A DNA stretch of 58,700 nucleotides from an uncultured Mediterraneibacter sp. Lineage in GTDB: Bacteria > Bacillota > Clostridia > Lachnospirales > Lachnospiraceae. Below the pieces are notes generated by a model that saw nothing but the letters and a program-made list of their open reading frames with translations, was not told the origin of the DNA and did not search any database. How positions within the stretch are numbered: position 1 is the first letter of the stretch; each line of letters begins with the position of its first letter. This document shows, in pieces, positions 7,974-16,792 of this stretch. A program made the translations under genes and the position numbers. The stretch lies in contig CALWQP010000019.1 in NCBI GenBank assembly GCA_944383695.1, positions 1-58,700 of the forward strand, read 5' to 3'.

Positions 7974-9173
7974 CTAAACTACTTCATTAAAGCAGACTCG
8001 GGTCAGTTTCGTGATCTTGTCCAATTCTCCGGCAAGGCGCTCCGGCATTATCACACCCTCGCGCATTTTCAGCTCCTCAGCCGTCACTCTGCCAAACAGC
8101 AGCTCCGTCAGCACGGCAACAGGCAGGACTCCCTCCGAATCCTCTGTCTCCCGGACATGAAGGTTCGCTTCGCCCTCACAACTCGTCACCTTCCAGACGC
8201 GGCTGTTCTCTGTTACGAGCGGATCGATCACTGCAAAAGAACAGTCCACGCACTCCTCTTCCGGCACTCTCAGCGCGGCCAGGAACCTGCTGAGACAGAC
8301 GATCCTTGCCATGATAAGGGGTTTCTTCTCTGATGAAAATTCCGCCGGGCAGGCATGAACACCAATCTCTGGCCGGTCCTGCCGTCCGCACCGTTCCGCC
8401 AGCTCCCGGACAGATCCTCGGAACGCCTCTTCATATCCCGGAAGGAAGAGCGGTTCGCGTATCTCCAGGCCATCCTCTCCCGCATATGCATAAAACCCTT
8501 TCAGGGCGCCATTCCCGCGTATGAGACGCACCCCGCCCCTCTCACTCTGCTGTTCCAGTACCATTGTCTGGTAGTAAGCGCTGTCCCTGACCGTGCATAC
8601 CTGGAACTTATCTGCAAAATGCTCCGCAAAAAACTCTGCCATTTCTTCTGCATCCCATAGTCCCGCATCAGAACATTGTATGCTGCAGTCCTCTTTTGCG
8701 TCTGCTTTCCCTGATGACCGTCCTTCCGCGCTCTTCCAGCACAGCATCCCGTCCGGCTCCCTGTGTAAAAGGATTCCCGTGTCCTGGCTGTAAATATAAC
8801 TAAAATCATAAGGAGTATAGATCGCCTCCGCCGCAGGCATCAGAAATGTAAAAGGAAGCTTCTGTTCATACATGTCATGAAGAGAAGCCCTGAGCAGGGC
8901 TCCCATATATCCCCGCCTCCGGTATTCCTCCTTTGTGGCAACAGCGATCACATACGCTGAAGGGAACTCCTCGCCTTCCACCACGACCCTATAGGGATTT
9001 AGCTGCAGCATGGAGCGGATTTCTCCCTCCTCTTCTACTGTATAAATCTGGTTGTCTCTTGTCTTGATATAGTAATAATAATCCAGAAAGGCTCTGGTGT
9101 CCTCGGTAAATACCTCTTCCCACAGCCTCCGCGTCCTGTCATGTTCACTCTGTTTCAGCTTCCGAAGTATCAT
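7974..9173 (-). CDS. GNAT family N-acetyltransferase, Eis-like
   Basis: This 399-residue protein has the architecture of Eis-type acetyltransferases: an N-terminal GNAT domain with the acetyl-CoA loop ATKEEYRRRGYMGALLRASL (residues ~82-101), a second degenerate GNAT-like region, and a C-terminal sterol-carrier-like part. The motif MPAAEAIYTPYDFSYIY is typical of the family. Members acetylate amines on varied small molecules or peptides; the substrate here is unknown. It follows ispF by 1 bp, and its 3' end touches the cysE T-box promoter. Confidence 0.85.
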   Translation of the reverse strand: MILRKLKQSEHDRTRRLWEEVFTEDTRAFLDYYYYIKTRDNQIYTVEEEGEIRSMLQLNPYRVVVEGEEFPSAYVIAVATKEEYRRRGYMGALLRASLHDMYEQKLPFTFLMPAAEAIYTPYDFSYIYSQDTGILLHREPDGMLCWKSAEGRSSGKADAKEDCSIQCSDAGLWDAEEMAEFFAEHFADKFQVCTVRDSAYYQTMVLEQQSERGGVRLIRGNGALKGFYAYAGEDGLEIREPLFLPGYEEAFRGSVRELAERCGRQDRPEIGVHACPAEFSSEKKPLIMARIVCLSRFLAALRVPEEECVDCSFAVIDPLVTENSRVWKVTSCEGEANLHVRETEDSEGVLPVAVLTELLFGRVTAEELKMREGVIMPERLAGELDKITKLTRVCFNEVV

Positions 9174-9174
9174 C

Positions 9175-9729
9175 CTAGCTGTCCTTTCCTGCCGCGCGGG
9201 CGCAGCATCCGCCGCACGCAGGACGCCCCTGCGTCACATCCACGCTGCCGTAATTCGTATATTTTTCCACCGCGCACACTGCCTGGGAAGAAATCCCTTC
9301 CCCTTCCCCGGTAAATCCGAGCCCTTCCTCTGTCGTTGCCTTTACATTCACCTGATCTGTCTCTAAGTTAAGCGCTTGCGCGATATTCTCTCTCATCTGG
9401 TCAATATAAGGACGCATTTTCGGCTGCTGAGCGATAATGGTGGCATCAATGTTCTCGATCACATACCCCTTTTCATCCAGCAGTTTTCCTACGTGCTCAA
9501 GAAGACGTATACTTGAAATCCCTTCATATTCCGGGTCTGTATCAGGAAAATGTTTTCCAATATCCCCCATAGCCGCTGCGCCGAGCAAAGCATCCATCAC
9601 CGCATGGACCAGCACGTCCGCGTCCGAATGGCCCAGTAGTCCTTTACTGTAAGGGATCTCTACTCCCCCTAAGATCAGTTTCCTGTCCGCAGTCAGCCTG
9701 TGGACATCATACCCCATACCTACACGCAT
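9175..9729 (-). CDS. ispF: 2-C-methyl-D-erythritol 2,4-cyclodiphosphate synthase
   Basis: IspF forms MEcPP in the non-mevalonate isoprenoid pathway. The signature GMGYDVHRL is at the N-terminus, and [19 protein letters not shown] supplies metal-binding Asp and His residues. The ATG at 9729 has GAGGAG 8 bases upstream; another ATG at 9735 is too close to it. The core family ends near [10 protein letters not shown]; about 25 further residues follow, including [11 protein letters not shown], a cysteine-rich tail not needed for the fold. The stop of the upstream membrane-protein gene (9732) overlaps this start region. Confidence 0.95.
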   Translation of the reverse strand: MRVGMGYDVHRLTADRKLILGGVEIPYSKGLLGHSDADVLVHAVMDALLGAAAMGDIGKHFPDTDPEYEGISSIRLLEHVGKLLDEKGYVIENIDATIIAQQPKMRPYIDQMRENIAQALNLETDQVNVKATTEEGLGFTGEGEGISSQAVCAVEKYTNYGSVDVTQGRPACGGCCARAAGKDS

Positions 9730-9731
9730 TG

Positions 9732-10151
9732 TCATTTCTCCTCATAATCGTTTTCTATTTCTTCTGGTTCTTCTTCCTGTTTTACCGTCACATTCTCCGG
9801 CAATTTCTCTTCTGTTTTTTTCTCCGCATTCTCTTCTGACTTCTCATCCAGCTTTCTTTCTGTCTTCTCTTCCGGCTTTTTTATATCTATCGGCCGCACG
9901 CTCGTATCTGCCAGTTCTTCCTCTGCCGCCGCGTCAGTACCAGTCATCTCTTCTTTTCTCAGATCCCACACTTTTTTCAGACTGTAAATTGCGTATCCGC
10001 TGCCGACTGCCACGAAAATCACAGCCATGACACTCATAAATACCATATTGCTCGGTCTTTCATTTGCCATCTGTATCAACATCCTGATCCCAATATACGC
10101 CAGATAACCTCCCAGCACGATCGGAAATGCATATCCCGCTTTTTTGTTCAT
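9732..10151 (-). CDS. Small two-helix membrane protein with charged tail
   Basis: The family is not recognised. Residues ~5-30 ([20 protein letters not shown]) and ~36-60 ([20 protein letters not shown]) are membrane helices, followed by [12 protein letters not shown] and a tail of about 70 residues very rich in Glu and Lys with degenerate EEKxEEK-type repeats, likely disordered. GGAGG lies 9 bases before the ATG. It is first in a probable operon with ispF and the Eis-like acetyltransferase. The function is unknown. Confidence 0.75.
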   Translation of the reverse strand: MNKKAGYAFPIVLGGYLAYIGIRMLIQMANERPSNMVFMSVMAVIFVAVGSGYAIYSLKKVWDLRKEEMTGTDAAAEEELADTSVRPIDIKKPEEKTERKLDEKSEENAEKKTEEKLPENVTVKQEEEPEEIENDYEEK

Positions 10152-10260
10152 CCACTTTATCCTCCGTAATTATTCTGTGCATTATTCTATCATAACTTTC
10201 ATGCCAATTCCAGCAATATCCAGAGCAAAAAACACTTGGGAAAATACTTTAAAAAAAGTG

Positions 10261-10290
10261 TTGACATTTGCTGTATCTTGATAGTATAAT
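10261..10290 (+). promoter_or_regulatory. Promoter of tRNA-Val/tRNA-Met
   Basis: TTGACA (10261-10266) and TATAAT (10285-10290), both consensus, are separated by 18 bp. Transcription starts about 35 bp before tRNA-Val. Confidence 0.85.
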
Positions 10291-10334
10291 AGCAAGGCGG
10301 GTTAGGAAAGGAGCTTCCAAACCCGCTAAAATAT

Positions 10335-10407
10335 GGGGTCTTAGCTCAGCTGGGAGAGCATCTGCCTTACAAGCAGAGGGTCATAGGTTCGAGCCCTATA
10401 GGCCCCA
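10335..10407 (+). tRNA. tRNA-Val (TAC)
   Basis: The acceptor GGGGTCT pairs with AGGCCCC, and the anticodon arm TCTGC-CTTACAA-GCAGA presents TAC. The T loop is GTTCGAG. Length is 73 nt with no encoded CCA. It is co-transcribed with tRNA-Met 17 bp downstream. Confidence 0.96.
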
Positions 10408-10424
10408 TATACCAATAATGTCAT

Positions 10425-10498
10425 GGCGGAATAGCTCAGTTGGCTAGAGCACACGGTTCATACCCGTGGTGTCGCTGGTTCAAATCCAGTTTCCGCTA
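10425..10498 (+). tRNA. tRNA-Met (CAT)
   Basis: The acceptor GGCGGAA pairs with TTCCGCT, including the G1-U72 pair seen in Bacillus elongator tRNA-Met. The anticodon arm CACGG-TTCATAC-CCGTG presents CAT. Length is 74 nt with no encoded CCA. An elongator tRNA-Met is most likely because the three G-C pairs of an initiator anticodon stem are absent; a tRNA-Ile(CAU) cannot be fully excluded. Confidence 0.92.
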
Positions 10499-10500
10499 CT

Positions 10501-10533
10501 AAAAAAGTCTTCGTGAAAAACGAAGACTTTTTC
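10501..10533. terminator. Bidirectional intrinsic terminator
   Basis: AAGTCTTCG (10505-10513) pairs with CGAAGACTT (10521-10529) around a 7-nt loop, with A-rich and T-rich flanks on either side. It ends the tRNA-Val/Met transcript on the plus strand and the nucleoside kinase transcript on the minus strand. Confidence 0.9.
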
Positions 10534-10546
10534 TTATACATCTACC

Positions 10547-12217
10547 TCAAACATTAAAGCATCCTCCGCCGATGAACTCTCTCAGCAAGGAATTCGTCGG
10601 AACATATTCACTGCCTATCCCCACGAAATAATCAAAAAACTTAAGCAGTCTTTTTGCCTCCAGATACTCTTCAGATTCTTTATCCACACCGAACAAAAGA
10701 GGTTCCACATACTGCTTGAGCACCGCAAGCTCATAGAGAAGCGATGAGTTGAACATCACATCCGCCTGTTCCTGGTAGGGGAAAATGTTTTCTGCCTCCC
10801 CTCTTCTCACTGACGGCCACATGGAGATTGTCTTCATTGCAGAAGCTCCCCGGGTGCGGGCATCTCTTACCAGTCTCCGTATCAGCCGTCCGTCCGTGGT
10901 AGGAATCCGGTTATGTTCGTCAATATTGAGCTGGGTCAGAGCGCTGATATAAATCTTAAATTTGCTTTCATCCCCCATCAATTCTGTCAGCTTTGGATTC
11001 AGGCAGTGAATCCCTTCGATGACAAGGATATCCTGCGGTCCCAGCTTCTTTGGACGGCTCTCATATTTTCTCTTTCCGCTTTTAAAATCAAAAACTGGAA
11101 GATAGACCTCTTTTCCTTCCATGAGAGCCTTCATATCTTCATTGAATTTTACAATGTCAATTGCTTCCAGACACTCAAAATTATAATTTCCATCCTTATC
11201 CCTGGGCGTGTTCTCTCTGTTAACAAAGTAATTATCCACCGCAATTGGATGAGGCTTCAGTCCGTTTACCCGAAGCTGTATGGAGAGTCTGTGGGAAAAG
11301 GTCGTTTTTCCGGACGAGGAAGGACCTGCGATCAGGACAAACCGCACGTTTCCCTTGTCTGCTATCTGCTTTGCGATCTCACCGATGCGGCGTTCCTGGT
11401 GCGCCTCCTGAACAAGCACCACTTCCCTCATATCGCCCTTTGTGACCATGTCATTGAGCGCGCCCACGGTCTCAATATCCTGACAGTCGCCCCACAGCAC
11501 AGATTCCTTCAAGACCTGAAACAATTTCGGACTGGGCTTAAACTCAGGCACTTCCTCCGGGCGCTCTTTTTCCGGCATCTGGATCACAAACCCCTCATCG
11601 TACAAATGCAGTGAGAAATATTTCAGACAGCCTGCATCGGGAACCATGTAGCCGTAGTAATAATCTTCAAACTCATTCATGCTGTATATATTCACTTTGG
11701 ACACACGCCTGTACTCAAACAGCCGCTCCTTGTCATACATTCCATGGCGGTGGAACATTTCAATGGCGTCATCTGTATGGACGCTGCGTTTACCGATCGG
11801 GATTTTTTCCGCAGAAAGCTGTTTCATGCGGGCGGAAACTTTCTCAAGAAAATCCTGCGTCACTTTTACGTCTCCTTCCGCCGTGCAGTAATATCCCTTA
11901 TCTACCGAAAAATGAATCCGCACACGCTCGATCTTGTCGTGCCCCGCCACATCATGGACCGCTTTTACGAGCAGAAAGCACATGCTCCTTTTATAAGTCG
12001 CATGGCCGATCGCATCCCCGGTGGTGACAAACCGGATCTTGCAGTCTCCTTCCACTCTCTTTCTAAGCTCCTGCAGTTGATTATTCCCCACGAAAACAAG
12101 CACGATCTGATGCTCATAGCAGGATTGATAATCTTCGGCTATCGTCTGATATGCAGTTCCCACAGGATATTCTCTTATCTCTCCGTTTACACTTACCCTG
12201 CATTTACGCTCTTCCAA
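10547..12217 (-). CDS. Nucleoside kinase (TGS-like domain plus uridine kinase domain)
   Basis: A 556-residue fusion: the N-terminal ~60 residues are TGS/ubiquitin-like (VNGEIREYPVGTAYQTI), the next part resembles the editing-type domain of threonyl-tRNA synthetase (residues ~65-230, with HIGH-like FHRHGMYDKERLFEYRR), and the C-terminal half is a uridine/phosphoribulokinase-type P-loop kinase with GPSSSGKTTFSHRL near residue 300 and VDNYFVNRENTPRD after it. Such proteins are annotated as nucleoside kinases; the substrate is presumed uridine/cytidine. The start is TTG at 12217 with AAGGAGG 8 bases upstream. It is the last gene of the dnaG-rpoD-trmK-nif3 run and ends at the terminator shared with the tRNAs. 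Confidence 0.88.
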   Translation of the reverse strand: MEERKCRVSVNGEIREYPVGTAYQTIAEDYQSCYEHQIVLVFVGNNQLQELRKRVEGDCKIRFVTTGDAIGHATYKRSMCFLLVKAVHDVAGHDKIERVRIHFSVDKGYYCTAEGDVKVTQDFLEKVSARMKQLSAEKIPIGKRSVHTDDAIEMFHRHGMYDKERLFEYRRVSKVNIYSMNEFEDYYYGYMVPDAGCLKYFSLHLYDEGFVIQMPEKERPEEVPEFKPSPKLFQVLKESVLWGDCQDIETVGALNDMVTKGDMREVVLVQEAHQERRIGEIAKQIADKGNVRFVLIAGPSSSGKTTFSHRLSIQLRVNGLKPHPIAVDNYFVNRENTPRDKDGNYNFECLEAIDIVKFNEDMKALMEGKEVYLPVFDFKSGKRKYESRPKKLGPQDILVIEGIHCLNPKLTELMGDESKFKIYISALTQLNIDEHNRIPTTDGRLIRRLVRDARTRGASAMKTISMWPSVRRGEAENIFPYQEQADVMFNSSLLYELAVLKQYVEPLLFGVDKESEEYLEAKRLLKFFDYFVGIGSEYVPTNSLLREFIGGGCFNV

Positions 12218-12230
12218 CTCTGGTTCCTCC

Positions 12231-13013
12231 TTATATAACCTGAAATGGGTGGATGACCGGGGCAGCCGTGACCTCCAGGACAGGAAGCTTCGCCTGGAGA
12301 AAATGCTTCATATCATCGATAAAAATATATTCTGTCCCATAATGTCCCGCGTCAATGACAGCAAGTCCCTGTTCCACCGCGTCAAGTCCGTCATGATGTC
12401 CGATATCTCCTGTGACGAGAACATCCGCGCCTTTTGCGAGAGCCGCCGGAACGGCTGTCTTTCCGGAACCGGGCGATATTGCAAGCCTCGACACTACCGC
12501 CTGCCTGTCGCCAAACATCTTCAGACTTCCCAGGTTCAGTCTATGCTTCACATAGACGCAGCATTCCTCCAGTGTCATCGGTTTTTCGAGTGTTCCCACT
12601 CTGCCGATCCCTTCCGGCTTCCCATCCTTCTCCATAGTAATATCCAGGACCTCTGTGTCCTGAATGCCGAGTACCTTTTCTGACAGCTCCGCCATACCAA
12701 GCACGTCATAATTCGTATGCATAGCATAATAGGAAATATCATTGTGTATTATCTTTAAGATACGACGGCTTATGAAATCTTCATCGGTTATCTTTTTCAA
12801 GGGAGAGAAGATCAAAGGATGATGGGTGATGAGCATATCCGCTCCCGCTTCGACCGCCCGGTCTATAACAGTATCCGTGGCATCCAGCGCGATATATACC
12901 CGGCTCACTTCTTTCTCCACCCTTCCTGCGAGCAGACCTACATTGTCAAAGTCCAGAGCCGCATCCCTCGGATATGCAGCTTCTATAACCTGCATGATTT
13001 CTTTACACAGCAT
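12231..13013 (-). CDS. Nif3-like dinuclear metal centre protein
   Basis: This is a member of the NIF3/DUF34 family (YqfO/YbgI), hexameric toroids with a two-metal site and no settled biochemical role; it is often called GTP cyclohydrolase I type 2. Metal-binding residues are visible in MLITHHPLIFSPLKKI near residue 60, YAMHTNYDVL near residue 98, and the C-terminal VIDAGHYGTEYIFID. The 260-residue form lacks the PII-like insert seen in longer homologues. Its start overlaps trmK by 11 bp, a pairing conserved in Firmicutes. Confidence 0.93.
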   Translation of the reverse strand: MLCKEIMQVIEAAYPRDAALDFDNVGLLAGRVEKEVSRVYIALDATDTVIDRAVEAGADMLITHHPLIFSPLKKITDEDFISRRILKIIHNDISYYAMHTNYDVLGMAELSEKVLGIQDTEVLDITMEKDGKPEGIGRVGTLEKPMTLEECCVYVKHRLNLGSLKMFGDRQAVVSRLAISPGSGKTAVPAALAKGADVLVTGDIGHHDGLDAVEQGLAVIDAGHYGTEYIFIDDMKHFLQAKLPVLEVTAAPVIHPFQVI

Positions 13014-13725
13014 AATATTTCATCCCTTTCTCCGCATATTCTATCTCTTTTTCCAGTTCCCGTTTCCGCTCGGCGGTCCGCGGTGAATCCTGCCCCTGCA
13101 GACTTTCCGCGATCTGTCTTTTTATGCGTATCTCTCTTTCCAGATACTGACGGAGCACCGGATTCCTGTCCCGCAGCAGATACCGGCCGTACCGCAGCTC
13201 CGTCTCATCCCATGTTTCTCCGGTCTCTGGCATTCTCCCCATTCTTCCCATGGGAGGGGTGACTTTCATCATGGGGTAATATTTCCCATCTTCTTCTACC
13301 ATATCTTCCTTTATAAACAAAAAACCTTCCTCTAAAAGAAAGGCTCTCACTTTTTCAATCTCGGACTGGGGCTGGAGGATACACTCTTTCAGCGTCCTGA
13401 CAAGGCATCCCCCATCTTTCAGTATCCGGGTCACAAGACCGCCTCCCATTCCGGCGATCACAGCGCTGTCCGCCTCTCCTTCCTTTAAGGCGGAAAATCC
13501 ATCCGAAAGCCTCGTTTTGATCCTGTCTTCCAGCTGATGCTCCCGGATATTTTCTTCTGCCCGCTCTAAAGGGCCCCGGTTTACATCCATGGCGACTGCT
13601 CCCGGTATCTTCCCCGACTGTGCAAGATGAATAGGGATATACGCATGGTCTGTCCCGATATCCGCCACTCTGTATCCGGCGGTCACAAGTCCTGCGACCG
13701 CCTGAAGTCTTCTTGATAATTCCAT
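13003..13725 (-). CDS. trmK: tRNA (adenine(22)-N1)-methyltransferase
   Basis: This SAM-dependent Rossmann methyltransferase is predicted to modify A22 of tRNA. The SAM-binding region is GYRVADIGTDHAYIPIHLA at residues ~21-39, with MDVNRGPLERAEENI and VIAGMGGGLV following. A C-terminal coiled region ends the protein. The ATG at 13725 (MELSRRLQAVAG) is preferred over 13749 because it matches the family start and has AAGGA just upstream. It lies between rpoD and the Nif3-like gene. Confidence 0.93.
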   Translation of the reverse strand: MELSRRLQAVAGLVTAGYRVADIGTDHAYIPIHLAQSGKIPGAVAMDVNRGPLERAEENIREHQLEDRIKTRLSDGFSALKEGEADSAVIAGMGGGLVTRILKDGGCLVRTLKECILQPQSEIEKVRAFLLEEGFLFIKEDMVEEDGKYYPMMKVTPPMGRMGRMPETGETWDETELRYGRYLLRDRNPVLRQYLEREIRIKRQIAESLQGQDSPRTAERKRELEKEIEYAEKGMKYYAV

Positions 13726-13759
13726 GTCATTCCTTCCCGCGCGCTGCATGGCTGAACTG

Positions 13760-14875
13760 TCAATCCAGATAATCTCTCAGCTTTCTGCTCCTGCTTGGAT
13801 GACGCAGCTTTCGGAGCGCCTTTGCCTCGATCTGGCGGATACGCTCTCTGGTCACGTCAAACTCCTTGCCCACTTCCTCCAGCGTGCGCGCCCTTCCGTC
13901 ATTCATGCCGAAACGCAGCCGGAGCACTTTCTGCTCCCGCTCTGTCAGCGTATCCAACACTTCATCCAGCTGTTCTTTCAAAAGGGTCTGCGCGGCTGCC
14001 TCCGCCGGGACCGGCACATTGTCATCCTGTATAAAATCGCCTAAATGGCTGTCTTCTTCCTCTCCGATCGGCGTCTCAAGGGATACCGGTTCCTGGGAGA
14101 TCTTCAAGATTTCACGCACACGCTCCACAGGCATGTCCAGTTCCTTTGCGATTTCTTCGGGAAGCGGCTCCCGGCCAAGCTCCTGAAGGAGTTGCCGCGA
14201 CACACGGATCAGCTTGTTGATCGTCTCCACCATATGCACCGGGATACGGATCGTTCTCGCCTGGTCAGCAATAGCCCTTGTGATTGCCTGGCGTATCCAC
14301 CACGTTGCGTACGTGCTGAATTTATACCCTTTGTGATAGTCAAATTTCTCCACCGCCTTGATCAGACCCAGATTTCCTTCCTGGATCAGGTCAAGAAAGA
14401 GCATACCTCTTCCCACATAGCGTTTCGCAATGCTGACAACAAGACGAAGGTTCGCCTCCGCCAGCTCTTTCTTGGCGTCCTCATCGCCTTCTTCCATCCT
14501 CTTTGCCAGTTCTATCTCCCGCTCCGCATTCAGAAGGGGGACTTTGCCGATCTCTTTGAGATACATGCGCACAGGGTCTTCGATGCTCACACCTTCCGGA
14601 ACAGACAGGTCGATATTCTCCATATCCACCTCTTCCTCGTCGGATATGATATCATCAATATCCACATCCGCGTCATCTACATCGGAATTAATGCGGAGTA
14701 CATCGATATTATTTGCCTCCAGATAATCGAACACCTTCTCCATCTGATCCGTGTTCAATTCCATGTCTGCAAAGAAATCATTGATCTCCTGAACTTCCAG
14801 CACGCTTTTCTTCTTTTTCCCCAGCGCTACCAGGTCATTCATTCTTTCCAAAAATTTCTGTGTGTTTTCTTCCAT
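13760..14875 (-). CDS. rpoD: RNA polymerase primary sigma factor SigA
   Basis: This is the housekeeping sigma-70 factor, 371 residues. Region 1.1 is short; region 1.2 holds [15 protein letters not shown]; regions 2.1-2.4 include [19 protein letters not shown] and [14 protein letters not shown] (the -10 recognition helix); region 3 contains [17 protein letters not shown]; region 4.2 has [20 protein letters not shown] (-35 recognition). It follows dnaG by 57 bp, as in the macromolecular-synthesis operon. A GC-rich hairpin lies in the gap. Confidence 0.98.
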   Translation of the reverse strand: MEENTQKFLERMNDLVALGKKKKSVLEVQEINDFFADMELNTDQMEKVFDYLEANNIDVLRINSDVDDADVDIDDIISDEEEVDMENIDLSVPEGVSIEDPVRMYLKEIGKVPLLNAEREIELAKRMEEGDEDAKKELAEANLRLVVSIAKRYVGRGMLFLDLIQEGNLGLIKAVEKFDYHKGYKFSTYATWWIRQAITRAIADQARTIRIPVHMVETINKLIRVSRQLLQELGREPLPEEIAKELDMPVERVREILKISQEPVSLETPIGEEEDSHLGDFIQDDNVPVPAEAAAQTLLKEQLDEVLDTLTEREQKVLRLRFGMNDGRARTLEEVGKEFDVTRERIRQIEAKALRKLRHPSRSRKLRDYLD

Positions 14876-14894
14876 GTGTCCATCCTTCCTTGGC

Positions 14895-14912
14895 CGGCGC
14901 GAAAGCGCGGGC
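14895..14912 (-). other. dnaG-rpoD intercistronic hairpin
   Basis: In the 57-bp gap the minus strand contains CGCGCTTTCGCGCC, a compact hairpin with a CGCG/CGCG-type stem. In enterobacteria the dnaG-rpoD gap carries an RNA-processing site; a similar role here is inference only. Confidence 0.4.
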
Positions 14913-14932
14913 TATCTTGTTTTATTTTATCC

Positions 14933-16708
14933 TTAATCAATAGAAATATGCAGTATCCTGAGGTTCTCCAGCTTGCGCTTCTCTTCCATCAGATGCTGAA
15001 GACCCACCATATCCGCGGGGTCAAGCTCCATTGTCTTCACATCGATGCTGTGCGCCTTCACCCGCAGTATGATATCTTTCAGCGCCTGCTCCTCTTCTTC
15101 TTTTGTCTTCAACTGTCTGATCTTCGTGTGAAAGAGGGCCGCCGCCTCTCTGTGTTCCTCTTCCTCCGTGAAATGGTCCAGTATCTTCGCCGGGTTCAGC
15201 CCGCCGTTCTCGTGCTGCTGATAGAGAAGCTCTGCTACTGTCCGGTAGATTCCCTCTGTAAAATCATCAGGGCTTATGTATCTGCTGATCTTCCCATACA
15301 GCCTTTCATCCTCGATCATCCACGTAAGAAGCGCCTTCTGGGACGTCAAAATTCCGTCCTCTTTTGGCTTTGCGGCGCCTTCCGCCCGCTTCGGCCGGTT
15401 CACAGGCCTTGCCATCCCTGCGCTCACCGCGGTCTTAGTGACCAGCTTCTCCAGACTCTCTCTGCTGATCTTGTAAGCAGAGGATACAGCCTCTATGTAA
15501 TTGTTCCTCTCCAATTCATCCTCAAATCCAAGCAGGCGTCTTGCGGTCTCCCGGAAAAATTCCGTTTTTCCCTCCGGGGATGCCATATCATAATCTCGTT
15601 CCAGCATTTCCAGACCGAACATAAAACCATTTCTCGCATTCTGGATCCGTTTTTCATATTCCTCCGCGCCCAGATTTTTGATAAATTCATCCGGGTCCTT
15701 ATATGGGGCCATACGGACTACTTTTGCAGATATCCCCGCCTCCCTCAAGATCGGGACAGCGCGCAGCGCGGCGCGGGTGCCCGCGTCATCACTGTCATAG
15801 GTCAGATACACTTCCTGCACATATCGTTTGATCAGCGATGCGTGTCCGGATGTCAGGGCGGTTCCAAGCGATGCCACTGCATTTGTAAAACCTGCCTGAT
15901 GGAGAGAGATCACATCCATATACCCTTCACATAAAAGGAAATACGGCTTCCTCGACGTCCTTGCGCGGTTCAGCCCATAGAGATTCCGGCTCTTGTCAAA
16001 GACCGGCGTCTCAGGGGAATTCAGGTATTTCGGTTTGGCGTCGCCCATGACACGTCCTCCAAAACCTATCACCCGACTGTTCACATCCATGATAGGAAAT
16101 ATGACCCTATTCCAGAACTTGTCGTAAACGCCCTGCCGCTCATCTGTATTTACCAGGCCTGCCTGACGAATCAGTTCCTCGCTGTATCCCTTTTCGCGAA
16201 GGTATTTGTACAGGTCATCACTATATTTGTTGGAATACCCCAGGCCAAATGCTGTGATCGTCTCGTCTGACAATCCTCTGTCCTTTAAATATGTATATGC
16301 CTGAGCCCCCCTCTCGGATTTAAGCTGTGCGTAGAAATATTTTGCAGCAGCTTTATTCACCTCAAGGATGGATGTTTTCAAATCCGCTTTTGCCTTTGCC
16401 TCTTTCGAGTATTCCATCTCGGGAAGCTCGATCCCTGCCCGGTCCGACAGGAATTTTACCGCTTCCACAAAAGAAAAATTCTCATATTCCATCAGGAATG
16501 TATACACATTTCCGCCTGCTCCGCAACCGAAACAGTAATACATCTGCTTCTGCCTGCTCACAGAGAAGGACGGCGATTTCTCATTGTGGAACGGGCACAG
16601 CCCGAAATAAGAACTGCCTTTCTTCTGCAGCCGGACATAACCGGATATCACATCTACTATATCATTTCTTGTCCTTACCTCTTCGATCAGCTCATCCGAA
16701 TAGTACAT
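14933..16708 (-). CDS. dnaG: DNA primase
   Basis: DnaG makes RNA primers at the replication fork. The CHC2 zinc-binding domain is intact (C38, H41, C59, C62 in LCPFHNEKSP and CFGCGAGG). The TOPRIM/catalytic core includes EGYMDVISLHQAGF near residue 261 and LTYDSDDAGTRAA near residue 309. The C-terminal helicase-interacting domain completes 591 residues. It starts MYYSDELIEEV and precedes rpoD. Dgt lies 84 bp upstream. Confidence 0.98.
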   Translation of the reverse strand: MYYSDELIEEVRTRNDIVDVISGYVRLQKKGSSYFGLCPFHNEKSPSFSVSRQKQMYYCFGCGAGGNVYTFLMEYENFSFVEAVKFLSDRAGIELPEMEYSKEAKAKADLKTSILEVNKAAAKYFYAQLKSERGAQAYTYLKDRGLSDETITAFGLGYSNKYSDDLYKYLREKGYSEELIRQAGLVNTDERQGVYDKFWNRVIFPIMDVNSRVIGFGGRVMGDAKPKYLNSPETPVFDKSRNLYGLNRARTSRKPYFLLCEGYMDVISLHQAGFTNAVASLGTALTSGHASLIKRYVQEVYLTYDSDDAGTRAALRAVPILREAGISAKVVRMAPYKDPDEFIKNLGAEEYEKRIQNARNGFMFGLEMLERDYDMASPEGKTEFFRETARRLLGFEDELERNNYIEAVSSAYKISRESLEKLVTKTAVSAGMARPVNRPKRAEGAAKPKEDGILTSQKALLTWMIEDERLYGKISRYISPDDFTEGIYRTVAELLYQQHENGGLNPAKILDHFTEEEEHREAAALFHTKIRQLKTKEEEEQALKDIILRVKAHSIDVKTMELDPADMVGLQHLMEEKRKLENLRILHISID

Positions 16709-16792
16709 GCCTGCCCTCCATAAAGAATACCCTATATTATATATTCGACAAAAGTTTTTACTTTCCTTTATTTTTTTAGATTTTTAATTGTT

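Noticed and set aside
14045-15934. Long plus-strand open frame (629 codons) across rpoD and dnaG
   Set aside because: It is antisense to two certain genes, has no recognisable domain and no ribosome-binding site; it is a shadow of their codon use.
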